Both the position numbers and the translations under genes were made by a program. This document shows, piece after piece, positions 12,123 through 23,480 of a stretch of 64,000 nt of DNA (its first letter is position 1; every line of letters begins with the position of its first letter). This stretch comes from Bathymodiolus brooksi (Eukaryota > Mollusca > Bivalvia > Mytilida > Modiolidae), in assembly GCA_963680875.1 (NCBI GenBank), contig OY804584.1:91262031-91326030 (forward strand), written 5' to 3'. The notes beneath the pieces were generated by a model. That model saw only the letters and a program-made list of their open reading frames with translations. It ran no database searches and was not told where the DNA came from.

Positions 12123-12450
12123 AACCCAATTGAATTCCTCAGTGTGACATTTAACCTAATGTACCATGATCAGAAGTTCAACACAATTTTAACCACCAAC
12201 AGACAATATGATTTTTAAAAATAAAACAAAATTTTGACAATTTAAATAAATTTCAGATCAAATCAGTTCTGTGAAGCTATTTTTTTTAAAATAAATTATC
12301 TCCCCTTTTTTGTTTTTTTAACCTTCATTTATAAAACATAAAAATGATTAGAAATTCCAAATCTTTGCTACAACAGACTGAATCATGATCTTTCCAAAAT
12401 GTTTTCAAAATTGCAACCCCTTTTTGAATTTAGAAATTTTGCCCCTTAAC

Positions 12451-12925
12451 CTAAAAGAAAACCGGCCGGTCATTGACAATCATATTACCGACAGCAAGAG
12501 CACCACCAATAAACCACCGTGTCCAACCTCTCTGGGGAACAGGGGCAACAGGAACAACTGGGATGTCTATGGTCTCCAAAACAGGCTCTGCTGCCACCAC
12601 CTCCAAAGCAACACAAGGCGCTTCACCTATCACCCCCTGACCTATACCAGCCATTGCTTCATCCTCTACATCTGCTGAATGAACAGCTGCAGGCAATGAA
12701 GCAACTGGTCTGATCACAGGTGTAACTACCAACTCCCGTGGTCGCTCAGGGGTCATAGGTTCCACTGGTACAGACAAGGGTGTCTGTATCACTGGTACAG
12801 GCTGGGGAGCTTGTACCAGAACCCTGGGTCGCCTGGTACGAACAGGAAGGTCCGAGGCCTTAAACTCTGGGGCTAGCCCCAACTTACGTCGGGAGCGTCT
12901 CTCTCCCTCACGGACAGGTTTCACC
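12451..12925 (-). CDS. Putative 3'-terminal coding exon, Pro/Val-rich protein
   Basis: Read on the minus strand, a T-rich tract ending in CAG (12928-12926) precedes about 158 codons open to a stop at 12451. The codons are GC-richer than all surrounding DNA. The predicted protein begins with a basic stretch (GERRSRRKLGL), continues as a Pro/Val/Glu-rich low-complexity middle, and ends with Trp-Arg-Trp-like residues and a short hydrophobic run (FIGGALAVGNMIV) about 10 residues before the stop. The first base completes a split codon, so at least one upstream exon on the minus strand is expected, but none could be identified with confidence. I do not recognise the family. It could be the end of a host gene or of a retroelement polyprotein. 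Confidence 0.45.
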
Positions 12926-13837
12926 CTGAAAAAAAAATGAATTGTTAAGCAAACTGTCACTGTTTAGATTAAATGGATATTGCATTTAAAAGTTTATATA
13001 TCAAATTTACATATAAGAATAACATACAATTGATGACTTCTGAGACTTCTAATTGAGACAGACACAAAGATTTTTTAACAGAAACAATGGCAGCTGTCAC
13101 ACCCATTAAGATCAAAGCATTGACTAATGTCATTATGCATTGTTTTGTAAATTTTGTGAGGGGAGAAGGGAGTGATAAATCTTGTTTTAATGAAAACAAA
13201 ATGCTTTATATATGGGTAATGATATAATTGTTCCTTTGTCCTAGGGAGGGGGCATTGAAAAAAAAACTTCAGGAATTTCTGTCAAAATGCTGGTCCAACT
13301 ACTACACACTTTAAGCCATTTCTAAATGTAAAAATACTCAGAGAAGTGTTTAGGTCCTACAATGGTCAAACAACAGTTGTCCATGTCTTTATTATGAACA
13401 TTTAAAGACCTCATCTTTGCCTTGGTTTTTAAAAGTGCATAAAACATGGACAGCCTTTGTTTAAACCTTACATAAATAATTTCCGAGGCACATAATAAAA
13501 CATGAATTTATTGTCTTCGATATATATCTGTTCACCAGACATATGAAATTTTTTCTCTAAAAATTAAAGTTGTATATGGCTAGCAGAGTTCATTCTAGGG
13601 TTTGGGATAAAATTGTCCAGAGGCCCCTCCTCTTAAAAAAGTGGACCTTTAAAAACTAGATTTGAGACAGTGCCAATAAATCCAATATTCTAATCAATAT
13701 ATGTTTGAAACATTTTTTTCCTACTAAATGAGTCTATTTAAACTATTTATTATAAATCATGTAAATTGTAGTGTTTGGTATTGTATCTCTTGACATAGTC
13801 CCCATATTTAGCAGATTGCATGATCTGAATGATGAGG
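12926..13837. other. Stretch upstream of the putative minus-strand exon
   Basis: On the minus strand this would be intron or upstream exon territory. A 76-codon frame at 12969-13199 contains a hydrophobic segment but has no supported splice borders. Nothing else is recognised. Confidence 0.35.
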
Positions 13838-14034
13838 GGGCCGTCGTGGCCGTGATCGTATGGTAGTTGGATTTATAACTACCTATGCAACGGTGCCTAT
13901 CACGACTAACATTGTTGGTTTGAATCCAGCTCAGGGCGAAGTGTACAACATTATGTGATAAAATTTGTCAGCGACTTGCGGCAGGTCGGTGGTTTTCTCC
14001 GGGTACTCTGTTAAACACCATAAAACCAAACCAA
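13838..14034 (+). mobile_element. SINE family B copy
   Basis: Starts GGCCGTCGTGGCCGTGATCG, with an A-box-like TATGGTAGTTGG and a B-box-like GGTTTGAATCC, followed by the body GTACAACATTATGTGATAAA, GGTCGGTGGTTTTCTCCGGG and the 3' end TTAAACACCATAAAACC. The tRNA-like head points to pol III ancestry. The body is internally shortened before the tail. Confidence 0.8.
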
Positions 14035-14288
14035 ACCATCTGAATGATGAGGAAATGCAAATGGAAGACAAGTGATACAGTGGACTTAAATCAATGAAGA
14101 TAAGTTTTTATAATGGAAAAAAAAAATAAAATCAAACTGTCTTTACTCTGACAATGTGTTATAATTTTTTTTTCAAATTTAAGTAAAACTTACAAATTGT
14201 ATTATTATTTCTCCTTTTTTATAATTATTTTTCTTCCGAATGCCAAAAATATTTTAAGTAATGAATTTATCTGTTTACTATGGAAGCA

Positions 14289-14325
14289 AGAAAAAGTGGC
14301 CTTATAAGACAGGTGACCTCTTCCA
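14289..14325. mobile_element. MITE fragment related to copy at 259
   Basis: AAAAAGTGGCCTTATAAGAC followed by AGGTGACCTCTT repeats the interior of the MITE at 259-439 almost exactly. An isolated fragment 0.2 kb before the full copy at 14531. Confidence 0.5.
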
Positions 14326-14530
14326 CTCTTTTCTCTCAAATGTAAGGGTCATAGTTATAATAATTTATTTCTTCAGCCAAGCACTAATTATGATATATTA
14401 CAAAATACCCTTTAAATATTTTTCTTTATACCCCCTTTGGGTCCGTATTTTCCGAAATGAAAGGGTCAGCCCCCTACTATCACCATCATTCATTTCTATC
14501 ACTGAATACAAGTTATGTGACATATATGAT

Positions 14531-14707
14531 ATACAGTCAAACCTGCTTTAGTGACCACCTCTATTAAGCAATAACTTGTATTATGTGACCTTAATTTTAA
14601 TTTCCCTTCACAGTGCATGTTAAACCTGTATTAAGTGACCACCTGTCTCATGTGACCCTATTTCAATGTTCCCTTGGAAGGTCACATAAGACAGGTTCGA
14701 CTGTATA
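14531..14707. mobile_element. TA-flanked MITE, TACAGTCAAACCTG family, copy 3
   Basis: The best preserved copy: left end TACAGTCAAACCTGC, right end CAGGTTCGACTGTA, about 177 bp. The internal blocks GTGACCACCT appear twice and their complement once. Non-coding. Confidence 0.75.
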
Positions 14708-14809
14708 ACAATCTAAAATTGATCCTTTTTCTATGTTTATCTTCCATCTTTTGAAAGTAGAATGGAGTTATCTCCCCCTTGACCATTACTGAATTATAAC
14801 TATGACCTT

Positions 14810-15290
14810 CTTAGGGATCGTCTCAAAATGTGATTTTTTTTCAAATGAAGTTAGTTTCATTTGGCTCAGACCACCCACCCACCCCTGAAAATGAAAGTGT
14901 GAAAAACAATACCGATGTATTATAAACCAAACACCACCTAAAAATATAGGGTTTAGAACATTATTTTTTTTAATTTGCAAAAGAAGACCGTTGCTTTTCA
15001 TTGCATATTATATTTAGTTGTACCGCAAACAGGAAACCAGAGCTGTGTACATATACCCATTACTTATTCAGTACTAAAGAAACAGTAGAATATACAGTCT
15101 CGAAAGAATTTAAAACGATGTTCTATTCAATTTTATGCCATTTTTTATGTGCATTTTTAAAGATTTATTGACAAATCTCAATGTGCGATTTTGTTTTTTT
15201 TCCAAACGTGACAGCTGAAAACCACCCACCTACCAAACGAAACTAACTTCGTTTGAAAAAAACTGTCACAATTTGCGACGATCCCTTATA
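14810..15290. repeat. Inverted pair of AGGGATCGTC / GACGATCCCT ends
   Basis: At 14813 the sequence GGGATCGTCTCAAAATGTGA is mirrored at 15263-15285 by CTGTCACAATTTGCGACGATCCC. Inside, TTTTCAAATGAAGTTAGTTTC is mirrored by GAAACTAACTTCGTTTGAAA. Together they form long inverted ends of an element of about 480 bp with CCACCCACC blocks near both ends. Probably a non-autonomous DNA element; no target duplication was resolved. Confidence 0.6.
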
Positions 15291-15589
15291 TAAAATCTAA
15301 ATGGGGTTTTGATAAAATCAACCTAATTTGCATAGAAAAGGACCCTATAGGCCATGGTGGCTTATTTTGTACAAGATTGAATCCCCATTTGTAAATGAAA
15401 TGTCATGCAATTTACAATTACATGTTATTTCTAGTGCTGTGGAATGCTATATTAAAATTTATTCTAATGTAGCCTATATATGCTTTGGACCCAAAGGCTC
15501 GGACCCCACAGTCTCTGCGGTCTTCATTTGTGTAAGCTTGTTTCTATATATCACCAGGATATTTCATGCCAACTACAATTGCAAGAAGT

Positions 15590-15770
15590 GTTTGAAGATA
15601 CCAAAGGGGTAATCAGAATCCGTAAATCGACACAATGGCCAAATAAAAATGGACAACAGGACACACAACAATCTACAAAACATACACATAAAACTAAAGA
15701 TCGAGTAACAGAACACCACTCAAAACCGGGGTGAACTCAGGTGCTCCGGAATGGTAAGCACTTCCTTCTC
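15590..15770 (-). repeat. Single inverted copy of the 175-bp repeat
   Basis: The reverse complement contains GATTTACGGATTCTGATTAC, TTTGGTATCTTCAAACA and CACCCCGGTTTTGAG. These match the unit of the tandem array at 8922-9690 at lower identity. Open frames crossing it are chance. Confidence 0.6.
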
Positions 15771-16452
15771 CACATGTTCATTTCTAGTTCTTGGGAATTC
15801 TATTTTTAAAAAATTTCTAATACAGCCTATTATAAACTTTGGACTTCAATGGCTGGGACCTTACAGACCCAGTTAGTAGTCTTTATTTGTGCATATTTGT
15901 ATCCAATTACTGGTACAAGAATTTTTTTTTATTTTCCCCATGTTCAACTTTCAACCATAGATCCTGGGGCATTTTTTGAACAATCTAAATCTACATGTCA
16001 TAATGATGCTTTGCAGCAAATATTATATTGGTTCTTGAGAAGAAAATCTCTAACATTTGGTTCAGAATCAAACAGATAAAAAGTATTTTCTTCTAACTTT
16101 TCAATTTCTTTCACATCAGAAAAAGAAATGAAATTCATCATCAATATTGTTTCATATGCAAAAAGAATTTAACAGCTAGGTTGCAAGGAAGGCCATGTGG
16201 GTGGTTTGCTGTCAAACAGGTGGTGCCTCAAATTTTGTTTTCTTTACCTTTTCTCATGTTATTGGATTGGCTTGGAATTTTAAAATTAGCTCTAAAGAAT
16301 AAAACATAGTGCAAGCGTCAATTTGAAATATTAGATTTGATGTTTTTAATAATTGGTTTCTAAGAATAAACTACAATGTATAATTTACAAATAAGTTCTC
16401 AATTAAAAAAAAAAGGTTTTAGTGAACCAATGTCTGATATGTATAAGTCTGC
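15771..16452. other. Unannotated AT-rich stretch
   Basis: A 76-codon frame at 15849-16079 has no recognisable features. No other element was identified. Confidence 0.4.
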
Positions 16453-18860
16453 AGGGCTCTCACCACTTTCAAATTAGAGGGAGAAGTGACTTCTCTTTCA
16501 GAGAGCTCACAGGGAGAAGTGAGAGACAACAGAGAGAAGTGGTGAGACTTCCGAGAGAAGTTAATTGCGATTAATCGAAACATTCTTTCGTGACCCCTCT
16601 GAAGTTACCCTGCCCAAAATTAGATAATAGTTAAAAAGCTGTCTGAACTGATTTGTTCGGGGTTTTTTTTATTCATAACTACCTAAGGACATCTATTCAA
16701 TGTCACATTTTTATTTCTGTCTGCCTTGACTATTGGAGTCTTGCATACCAGTGATTTTTTATATGTACCCCCCCTTTTTTTCCTTTTGAAATATTACTGT
16801 GCTGTAATCCAATACTACACAAATTGTAATAAATCATATTTGTGTAATCTTCACAGAAGAATGATGTCTCTGTCAATCTGCTCAATGGTCTACAAATGTA
16901 AATTGCCACTGTCAGTCAAAAACTGAAGAAAGTAAAGGCTGTAATTATTATTTGCCAGACCTTAAATCAGATTGCAACAATGGAGGAAAGCTACTGTAGT
17001 TCAAAGTCTATTTTTTTAATTGGATATGCATTAACGTTTACACATGTCTGGATGTAAATAAACAATTCGATAGATTGTAATATTAACGCGGTGTCAAGTA
17101 TAAAATATCAATGCGGATGGATAAATATCTGAAACGACCCCATGCATTTCAATGAATTTTCAATTGCCAATCTTCGCATATATGAACATATTTGATATGA
17201 GAACTATGATTTTATGTCACAGAAATGAGAAAAAATATATCAAAAGTTTGTTTTGTTGAAAGTAGCTTCGGACAAAAAGTTCGGTCAACATTTCCGTTAG
17301 CACAGTACCGCATTGCGTCCCCTTTCCAAAATGACGCCAATGTTGTTTGCTTACGAAAAACAAATACAAATAGTCGAGCACATATAAAAACTAGAGGCTC
17401 CCAGGAGCCTGTAATCGCTCACCTGGTTTTCAATTTGACATCTAAAGTTGATAGAAAATGGGGGTGTTACACATAATTTTGAAAGTGGGCCACCCAAAGA
17501 TCATTTCAACTCAAATTTCTGAGCAAAAGATTTTGATGTGATTTTTATCTCATAATATTCCTAAAGGGAATAAACTGGCTGAAAAAATCTCACAGAAAAA
17601 ACCAGAATATATGTTAAACTACTCATTGCCATATAGCTGCAGTTAAAATTTGAGTTCATTTTGATTTGTAATAAAGCAGAAATTGACAACTAAAGAAATT
17701 TCTATTTTTAGTAACAGCAGCATTTTGAATGGAGGGCGGGGCTGTCGGACACAATATTGAAAGGGGACCACCCAAGGACCATCCCAGCCAAATTTGCTTT
17801 AATTTGGTTCAGCGGTTTCAGAGGAGAAGATTTAAATGTGATCTTTTATCAAAATATGTCTAATTTGTATAATCAGTATAAATCGGTTGAAAGAAAAAAT
17901 TCACAGAAAAACACAGAATATATGTTAATCTACTCATTGTCATGTAGCTGCAGTTAAAATTTGAGCTCATTTTGATTTATAATAAAGCAGCAATGGACAA
18001 TTGAAGAAATTTCTATTTTTAGTAACAGCAGCCATCTTGAATGGAGGGCGGGGCTGTCGGACACAATTTTGAAAGGGATCCACCCAAGGACCATCCCTGC
18101 CAGGTTTAGTGTAATTTGGTTCAGCGGTTTCAGAGGAGAAGTTTAAATGTGATCTTTTATCAAAATATGCCTAATTTGCATAATCGGCATTAAATCTGCT
18201 GAAAGAAAAATTTCACAGAAAGACGCGGAATATATGTTAAACTACTCCTTACCATGTAGCTGCAGTTAAAATTTAAGCTCCTTTTGACTTATGCTAAAGC
18301 AGCAATGGACAATTGAAGAAATTTCTATTTTTAGTAACAGCAGCCATCTTGAATGGTGGGCGGGGCTGTCGGACACAATTTTGAAAGGGACCTACCCAGG
18401 GACCATCCCTGCCAGGTTTGGTTTAATTTGGTTCAGCGGTTTCAGAGGAGAAGATTTAAATGTGATCTTTTATCAAAATATGCCTAATTTGCATAATCGG
18501 TATATATCGGCTGAAAGAAAAATCTCACAGAAAAACGACGGACGACAGACGCTCAGTGGTGACAATAGCTCACCTGACAGGGTCAGGTGAGCTAATAAGC
18601 TCCAATGAACGAAATTAAAGTTTCTATAAAGCGTAACGGATTACTTTCAAAATATTTAACGGTTACGATAGACTTCAATAAACATGTGCACGATATCGAC
18701 ATTTTCATAAATGACAAGTGGAGAAAATACGCAGGTGGCGACATAGGGCGACTCTTCAAAATTACCAGGCGACTTGAACTTTGCTTTTGACCAATGAGAA
18801 AGCGAAGTCAACTTTCACAAGGTGACTTCTTTGCCCGAATCGCCCTCCAACGTGAGCCCT
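16453..18860. mobile_element. hAT-like non-autonomous element with target duplication
   Basis: The left end is AGGGCTCTCACCACTT and the right end CGTGAGCCCT. The 7-base AGTCTGC is present immediately outside both ends (16446-16452 and 18862-18868), and the 8-base windows match at 7 of 8. Short TIRs with an 8-bp duplication fit hAT insertion. The first 110 bp carry GGGAGAAGTGAC repeats, matched in inverted orientation at 31188-31322. No transposase is recognisable. Inside sits a tandemly repeated sequence (17470-18600). Confidence 0.65.
17390..18600. repeat. Tandem repeat, about 3.5 units of 312 bp
   Basis: The words CACCCAAGG (17769, 18081, variant 18393) and TAGCTGCAG (17634, 17945, 18257) define a period of 311-312 bp. 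Each unit carries GGCGGGGCTGTCGGACACAA and GTTCAGCGGTTTCAGAGGAG. The repeat begins with GAGGCTCCCAGGAGCCTG and ends with a hairpin, AGCTCACCTGAC / GTCAGGTGAGCT (18569-18596). A diverged fragment lies at 54510-54625. Open frames at 17757 and 18291 are the same stretch of this repeat. Confidence 0.8.
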
Positions 18861-20107
18861 GAGTCTGCTAAAATCCCAGAAGTTGACCCCTAAGGTATGC
18901 AGGGCTATTTAGATATTAATGTATATATGCACCCAAAAAAAACAATTCGTGAATCTGCTGGATGTTTATTTTTCAGATCTACACGTTTTTGGTTTTTATG
19001 ATAGTCATATATTTTTTTTCATTTAATTTTTTAATATATTATACAGACATAAAATTTTAAAAGTAGGTGTAAAGGGATAAAATACAAGTCTGAGTTTGAG
19101 ATCTCAGACATTTGTAGTTTCTGAGATATATGCCCCTTAATTATGTGAACATCCTGTATGGGGTCATGTCAGGGTTCATACTTTCAACCGATCAATCAGT
19201 GATGAGGCTACTAACTCTTTAGTTATCAAAATCGAGAACATGCCATGATCTGTTGTTCGATTGGTCAAATAGATTTACATTATTGGATGGTCATAGATAA
19301 ATGACAACCCAAACAGCATGTTGTTAGATATGTGTGTATTGCCAATGGAAAAAAATTAAAAAAGATACAACAAACATCCAATTCTAATTAAGATTGGTAT
19401 ACACTTGGATTGACATAAAATTGTATAACAAGCAGGAAACATGAAATACGGGTAAAATTACAAGAAAAAAGATTCAATTAAAACAAATTCTTAATTGTTT
19501 GGAAGGGTGATGAAATTCCTGTGTAAAGTACCAATAGTGGGTTACTTGTGGTTATAAGACAACATTTATGCATCTTCAACGTGACAGCAATGGCAACCTA
19601 CATTTTAATTTCCAGACTAAAAATGGACACTCAGTGATGGTTCCAAGGGCTAATCCCTGACAGAGCTGCACAGCATATCCCCAGCTGGTGCAGATAGGAG
19701 GTGGGGTCAATATTTTCAAGTTCAGACGTACTTTTTCTGCATTTTCAAATTAAATAATGCTGTAATTTTGCTCGGAGTCTTTAGCTTACACTATAAACAT
19801 CATGTTGTGCTATTTACTTTTAATTTTTACTTAAAACAAAATATCAAGATTCCACAAAAAATATGTTCCAGCGTGAAACACCGAAAACATTACAACAAAT
19901 TACAGGTCTAGTAATTAACTCCTATCAAAAAAATCAAAACTTTGTTAGTGGTAAAAAATCAACCCGACTAGCAACCAAACTGAACCCGAATTTTAAGCTT
20001 CATAATATTATAAGTGTGTTAATAAAATAATTAAAACAGCAAAGTCTAATGTGTTTTATTGAACTAAGTCACACATCACTCTCTCTGGTCATATTGCATT
20101 GTGAAAC
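18861..20107. other. AT-rich stretch, nothing recognised
   Basis: No exon, RNA gene or paired repeat could be supported. Confidence 0.4.
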
Positions 20108-20236
20108 GGCGCGGGTGGCTCAATGAGTTAGGTAGTTGGATTACCTAACAACTCATACAAGCCTATCACCAATACGGCGTGGGTTCGCGCCTGGCTTTGT
20201 AAATTACAAAAAAGGGTGCACTCGATTCGCAGCCGC
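20108..20236 (+). mobile_element. SINE family C, head portion
   Basis: GGCGCGGGTGGCTCAATGAG opens a tRNA-like head with an A-box-like TGGCTCAATGAGTTAGG and a B-box-like GGGTTCGCGCC, followed by GTAAATTACAAAAAAGGGTG and CACTCGATTCGCAGCC. The copy breaks off there. The same head occurs in reverse at 20981, 22616 and 50421. Confidence 0.7.
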
Positions 20237-20312
20237 AAAGAAAAATATATATGAAATATGATGGTAGTATACTGAATTGTCTTCAACTAAACTACATGTA
20301 TTAAAAAGAAAC

Positions 20313-20546
20313 AGATTTTAGTAGTTAGATTTACAACTACTTATGCAATCAGTGCTTATCATCACCAACATTGTGAGTTCGAATCCCACTCATGGTGAGG
20401 TGTACTCGATATGTGATAAAGTTTGTCAGTAACTTGCGGTAGGTTGGTGGTTTTCTCAGGGTATTTTGGTTTTCCTCACCAATAAAACAGACCTCCACGA
20501 TATAACTGAAATGTTGTTGAAAGTGGTGTTAAACACCATAACCCTA
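20313..20546 (+). mobile_element. SINE family B copy, 5' truncated
   Basis: Begins inside the head at TAGTAGTTAGATTTACAACT, with B-box-like GAGTTCGAATCCC, GTGATAAAGTTTGTCAG, GGTTGGTGGTTTTCTC, the core GATATAACTGAAATGTTG and end GTGTTAAACACC. Complete 3' body. Confidence 0.75.
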
Positions 20547-20847
20547 ATCGCTTCACTTCCTTCATTTTTTGTCTTTAAAATTAATCATATATTTGTGTTA
20601 TTGGATTTAATTTATGATCAATATTAATTATGATCATTATTTTTTATAAAAATCATTTTTTTATTGTTTTATTAAGGTTCATTATAATACTTGTCAAACT
20701 CAAAGGGTGGAATCGATATGGCAATTTGTTTGTATCAAAATTTCTTAGTGTCCTTCAATATTTCATTTAAATTAACAGCAAGAAATGAACCAAAAACAAT
20801 CTTTTAGTAATGAACATGTATAATAATAAAATACCGCCGATCGCATA

Positions 20848-20909
20848 CAAAAAGCCCATCTCTCAATTTATGTAAAAAGTTTTTAAATAAATTGAGTTGG
20901 GGCTTTTTG
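20848..20909. repeat. Hairpin with 24-bp arms
   Basis: CAAAAAGCCC plus ATCTCTCAATTTAT is mirrored by AATAAATTGAG plus TTGGGGCTTTTTG with two or three mismatches and a 14-base loop. No gene is adjacent, so a terminator or processing role cannot be assigned. Confidence 0.7.
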
Positions 20910-20980
20910 TGGAAATTATTGAAAGGATATCAGTTTAATTTGAACAGAGCGAATTATAGATTTAAGGTTACAAGTTTAAT

Positions 20981-21205
20981 GATTTGATTTATTGTGTTTA
21001 ATGCCACTTTTAGCAATATTTCAGCTATATCATGGCGACCAGTTTTAGTGGTGGAAAAAGACGGAGTACCCCGAGAGAACCACCGACCATGGGCAAGCAA
21101 CTGGTAAACTTTATCACTCGTGGCTGCGAGTCGAGTGCACCCTTTTTTGTAATGTACAAAGCCGGGTGAGAACCCACGTCATATTGGTGATAGGCTTGTA
21201 TGAGT
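20981..21205 (-). mobile_element. SINE family C copy
   Basis: In reverse orientation: tail ATTGTGTTTAATGCCAC, core TTTCAGCTATATCATGGCGA, body GTGGTGGAAAAAGACGGAGT and ACCGACCATGGGCAAGC, then the head CCCACGTCATATTGGTGATA. The head end is lost at about 21205. Confidence 0.75.
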
Positions 21206-22615
21206 CACATGCAACTTTTTGAGTCTGTATGATATAATGTAAATACTGTATTATGAATGATACAAAAGTTGCATGCAACTGTCATTTGACTGGAAGGATC
21301 AAAAGTTGCATGCTACACTACTCGTTTCATGAAACTTGTAATTTTGAGAGATAAATCATCATAATTGCATTGTTTTATGCAATGTAAACACATTGAGGAT
21401 ACATCGAAAACTATGTAAATATGATTTATAAGTGGACTCAAAATCACAAATAAATTCATTAAAATATATATTGAACATGTACACATAGTTTACAGATTGC
21501 CACCAAATTAGTGTTGCAATGTAAGGTGCCCATAGTTATCACTGTCCATCTGTTAGATCGATTCTTTAATCAATGCTATTGTGGGTTTTTATAATATTTG
21601 TACACCAGGTTTATGGAGGCTAAAGAGAATCCAGGTTTGGAGTTATGGTATCTTTAACAAAATAAGGGAGTCCTTTGTGACTGGTCCATTTTGTGCTGAT
21701 CACATATTGAACTTGACGTGATATAGATAAGATGCAAAAACTACAACTAAGACACACTTTTAATGTGGTAGTATAATATATAAATGATGTCAATTATTGT
21801 TGTCCTTAGGTTTGTACATATTGGCTTCATCAGCATTGTTCACTATTACATGTAAATTTATAGATTTTGAGATTTAGTACAACTACTGACCATGATCATG
21901 GTGGTCACAATTGTCATGATTTAGAGGGTATCAATAAATATACTCTCGAAAATATTATCTTAAATGAATTGATAATAAAAAATAGCTATGTTGAATGATC
22001 TCCCTTTGTATAATAAATAAATCAATTAAATGAACTTTTGATGTATTTTTTTATTGCAATCAACATGATCAGAACAGGAAAATTAATATATGCTTCTTTA
22101 TGTTACATATTTTATTATTAATTGTTTTATACATTCTGACATTTGTCATCACCTAACAAATGTTAACTGTCATTTCATGTATTTTATCAAAATTTGTCAT
22201 TTTTTAAAGATTGATTTTTTACGTAAAAAAAGGTTGGATCAAAAATGTTATCAATTCAATTGATTATTTAACATTCAAACAAGACAAGTGATAGTAGCAT
22301 TTTGAAAATGTAAATGTTTCACAAAACTGCAATGATCAAAATAATGGATTATCTCCCTTTGTATTACAAACAATTGCTGTATTTTATTTTTTGTCTGAAC
22401 ATTTTTGGCAACTAATCTGATAACATTTGATCATATGTGATCTTTTCTGTTAAGATAAAATTGCATAGAAAAATTTGTTTTTATCAATTTTGAAGAATAA
22501 ATACTACATGTTGATATTTAATGAAAAAATAGCTATGACCTTGGAATTACCTCCCTTTGAATGAAAAAAAACAACAGTGTAGTGATTTTTTTTCACTGTA
22601 ATTATTTTTTTATTT
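21206..22615. other. AT-rich stretch with old repeats
   Basis: AAAGTTGCATG recurs at about 21265 and 21305. At 22190-22400 lies the first half of a diverged direct duplication, paired with 22850-23110. No gene is supported. Confidence 0.4.
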
Positions 22616-23110
22616 TTTGGTGTTTAACGTGGCAGCCACTTTCAGCAATATTTCAGTTGTATCATGGCGACCAATTTTAGTGGTGGAAGAAGCCGGAGTA
22701 CCTGGAGAGAACCACCGACCATGGGCAAGCAACTGGTAAACCTTATCACTTGCAGTTGCAAGTCAAGTGCACCCATTTTTGTAATTTACAAAGCCGGACA
22801 CGAACACACGCCGCATTGTAAATGTTTTGTACAATTTGACCTAACAAATTTAGCTATCATTTGGTGTAATTTATCAAGATATTTTTTAAGTTGATTTTTT
22901 ATGTAAAATAAGGTTTAGCTCACAATATTTTGCTTAACTCAATTGAGTATTTAACAAGTACTTAATGAAGAATATTTGATCATATACTTTTTTTTCAATT
23001 GGACTGGATCGAAAAATGCATTATTTAAAAAAAAAAGTCATTTTCTTACAAATTTGCAATGGTCAGACTAATGGATTATCTCCCTTTGTATTATTAGAAT
23101 AACTGTTATT
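22190..23110. repeat. Old direct duplication, offset about 690 bp
   Basis: Both halves share GATTTTTTACGTAAA or GATTTTTTATGTAAA, CAATTGATTATTTAAC or CAATTGAGTATTTAAC, and AATGGATTATCTCCCTTTGT. Substantial divergence elsewhere implies an old event. The SINE C copy at 22616 separates the halves. Confidence 0.55.
22616..22821 (-). mobile_element. SINE family C copy
   Basis: The reverse-oriented core TTTCAGTTGTATCATGGCGA, body GGTGGAAGAAGCCGGAGTAC and ACCGACCATGGGCAAGC, then GTAATTTACAAAGCCGG. The tRNA-like head is mostly lost after 22800. The 76-codon frame over it is not a gene. Confidence 0.75.
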
Positions 23111-23310
23111 TATTTTTGATCTGAATGTGCATAAATTAATATTTAAGGTGTATTATTCAATTTATTGAAAGAAATAAATACTGCATACCCACATGTGGAC
23201 TATTTTGCATGATTATCTCCAAGATTGGGTGTTAAGTAAAAAATTGTAAAAATAAATGGCCACAAAATGTCATGATGTTTATGGTGACAGCTAGACACTC
23301 CCAGCATATA

Positions 23311-23480
23311 TATTATAGGATTAAATGCATTTTTTCTGGAGTTTATTTATGTATAATCTGGACCAATTCACTCACAAACAAATAAAAGTCCAAAGGACTT
23401 TTATGTAAGTTTGTGAGTGACTTGGTCCAGATTATACATCAATAAACTCCGGAAAAAATGCGTTTAATCCTTATAATTCT
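23311..23480. mobile_element. Foldback element, 170 bp
   Basis: The left arm (23311-23391) and right arm (23397-23480) are near-perfect reverse complements centred at about 23394. Shared blocks are GTATAATCTGGACCAA and CACTCACAAAC on one side, GTTTGTGAGTG and TTGGTCCAGATTATAC on the other, with AAAAGTCC / GGACTTTT at the tip. A transcript would fold into one long hairpin. No coding capacity. Confidence 0.8.
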
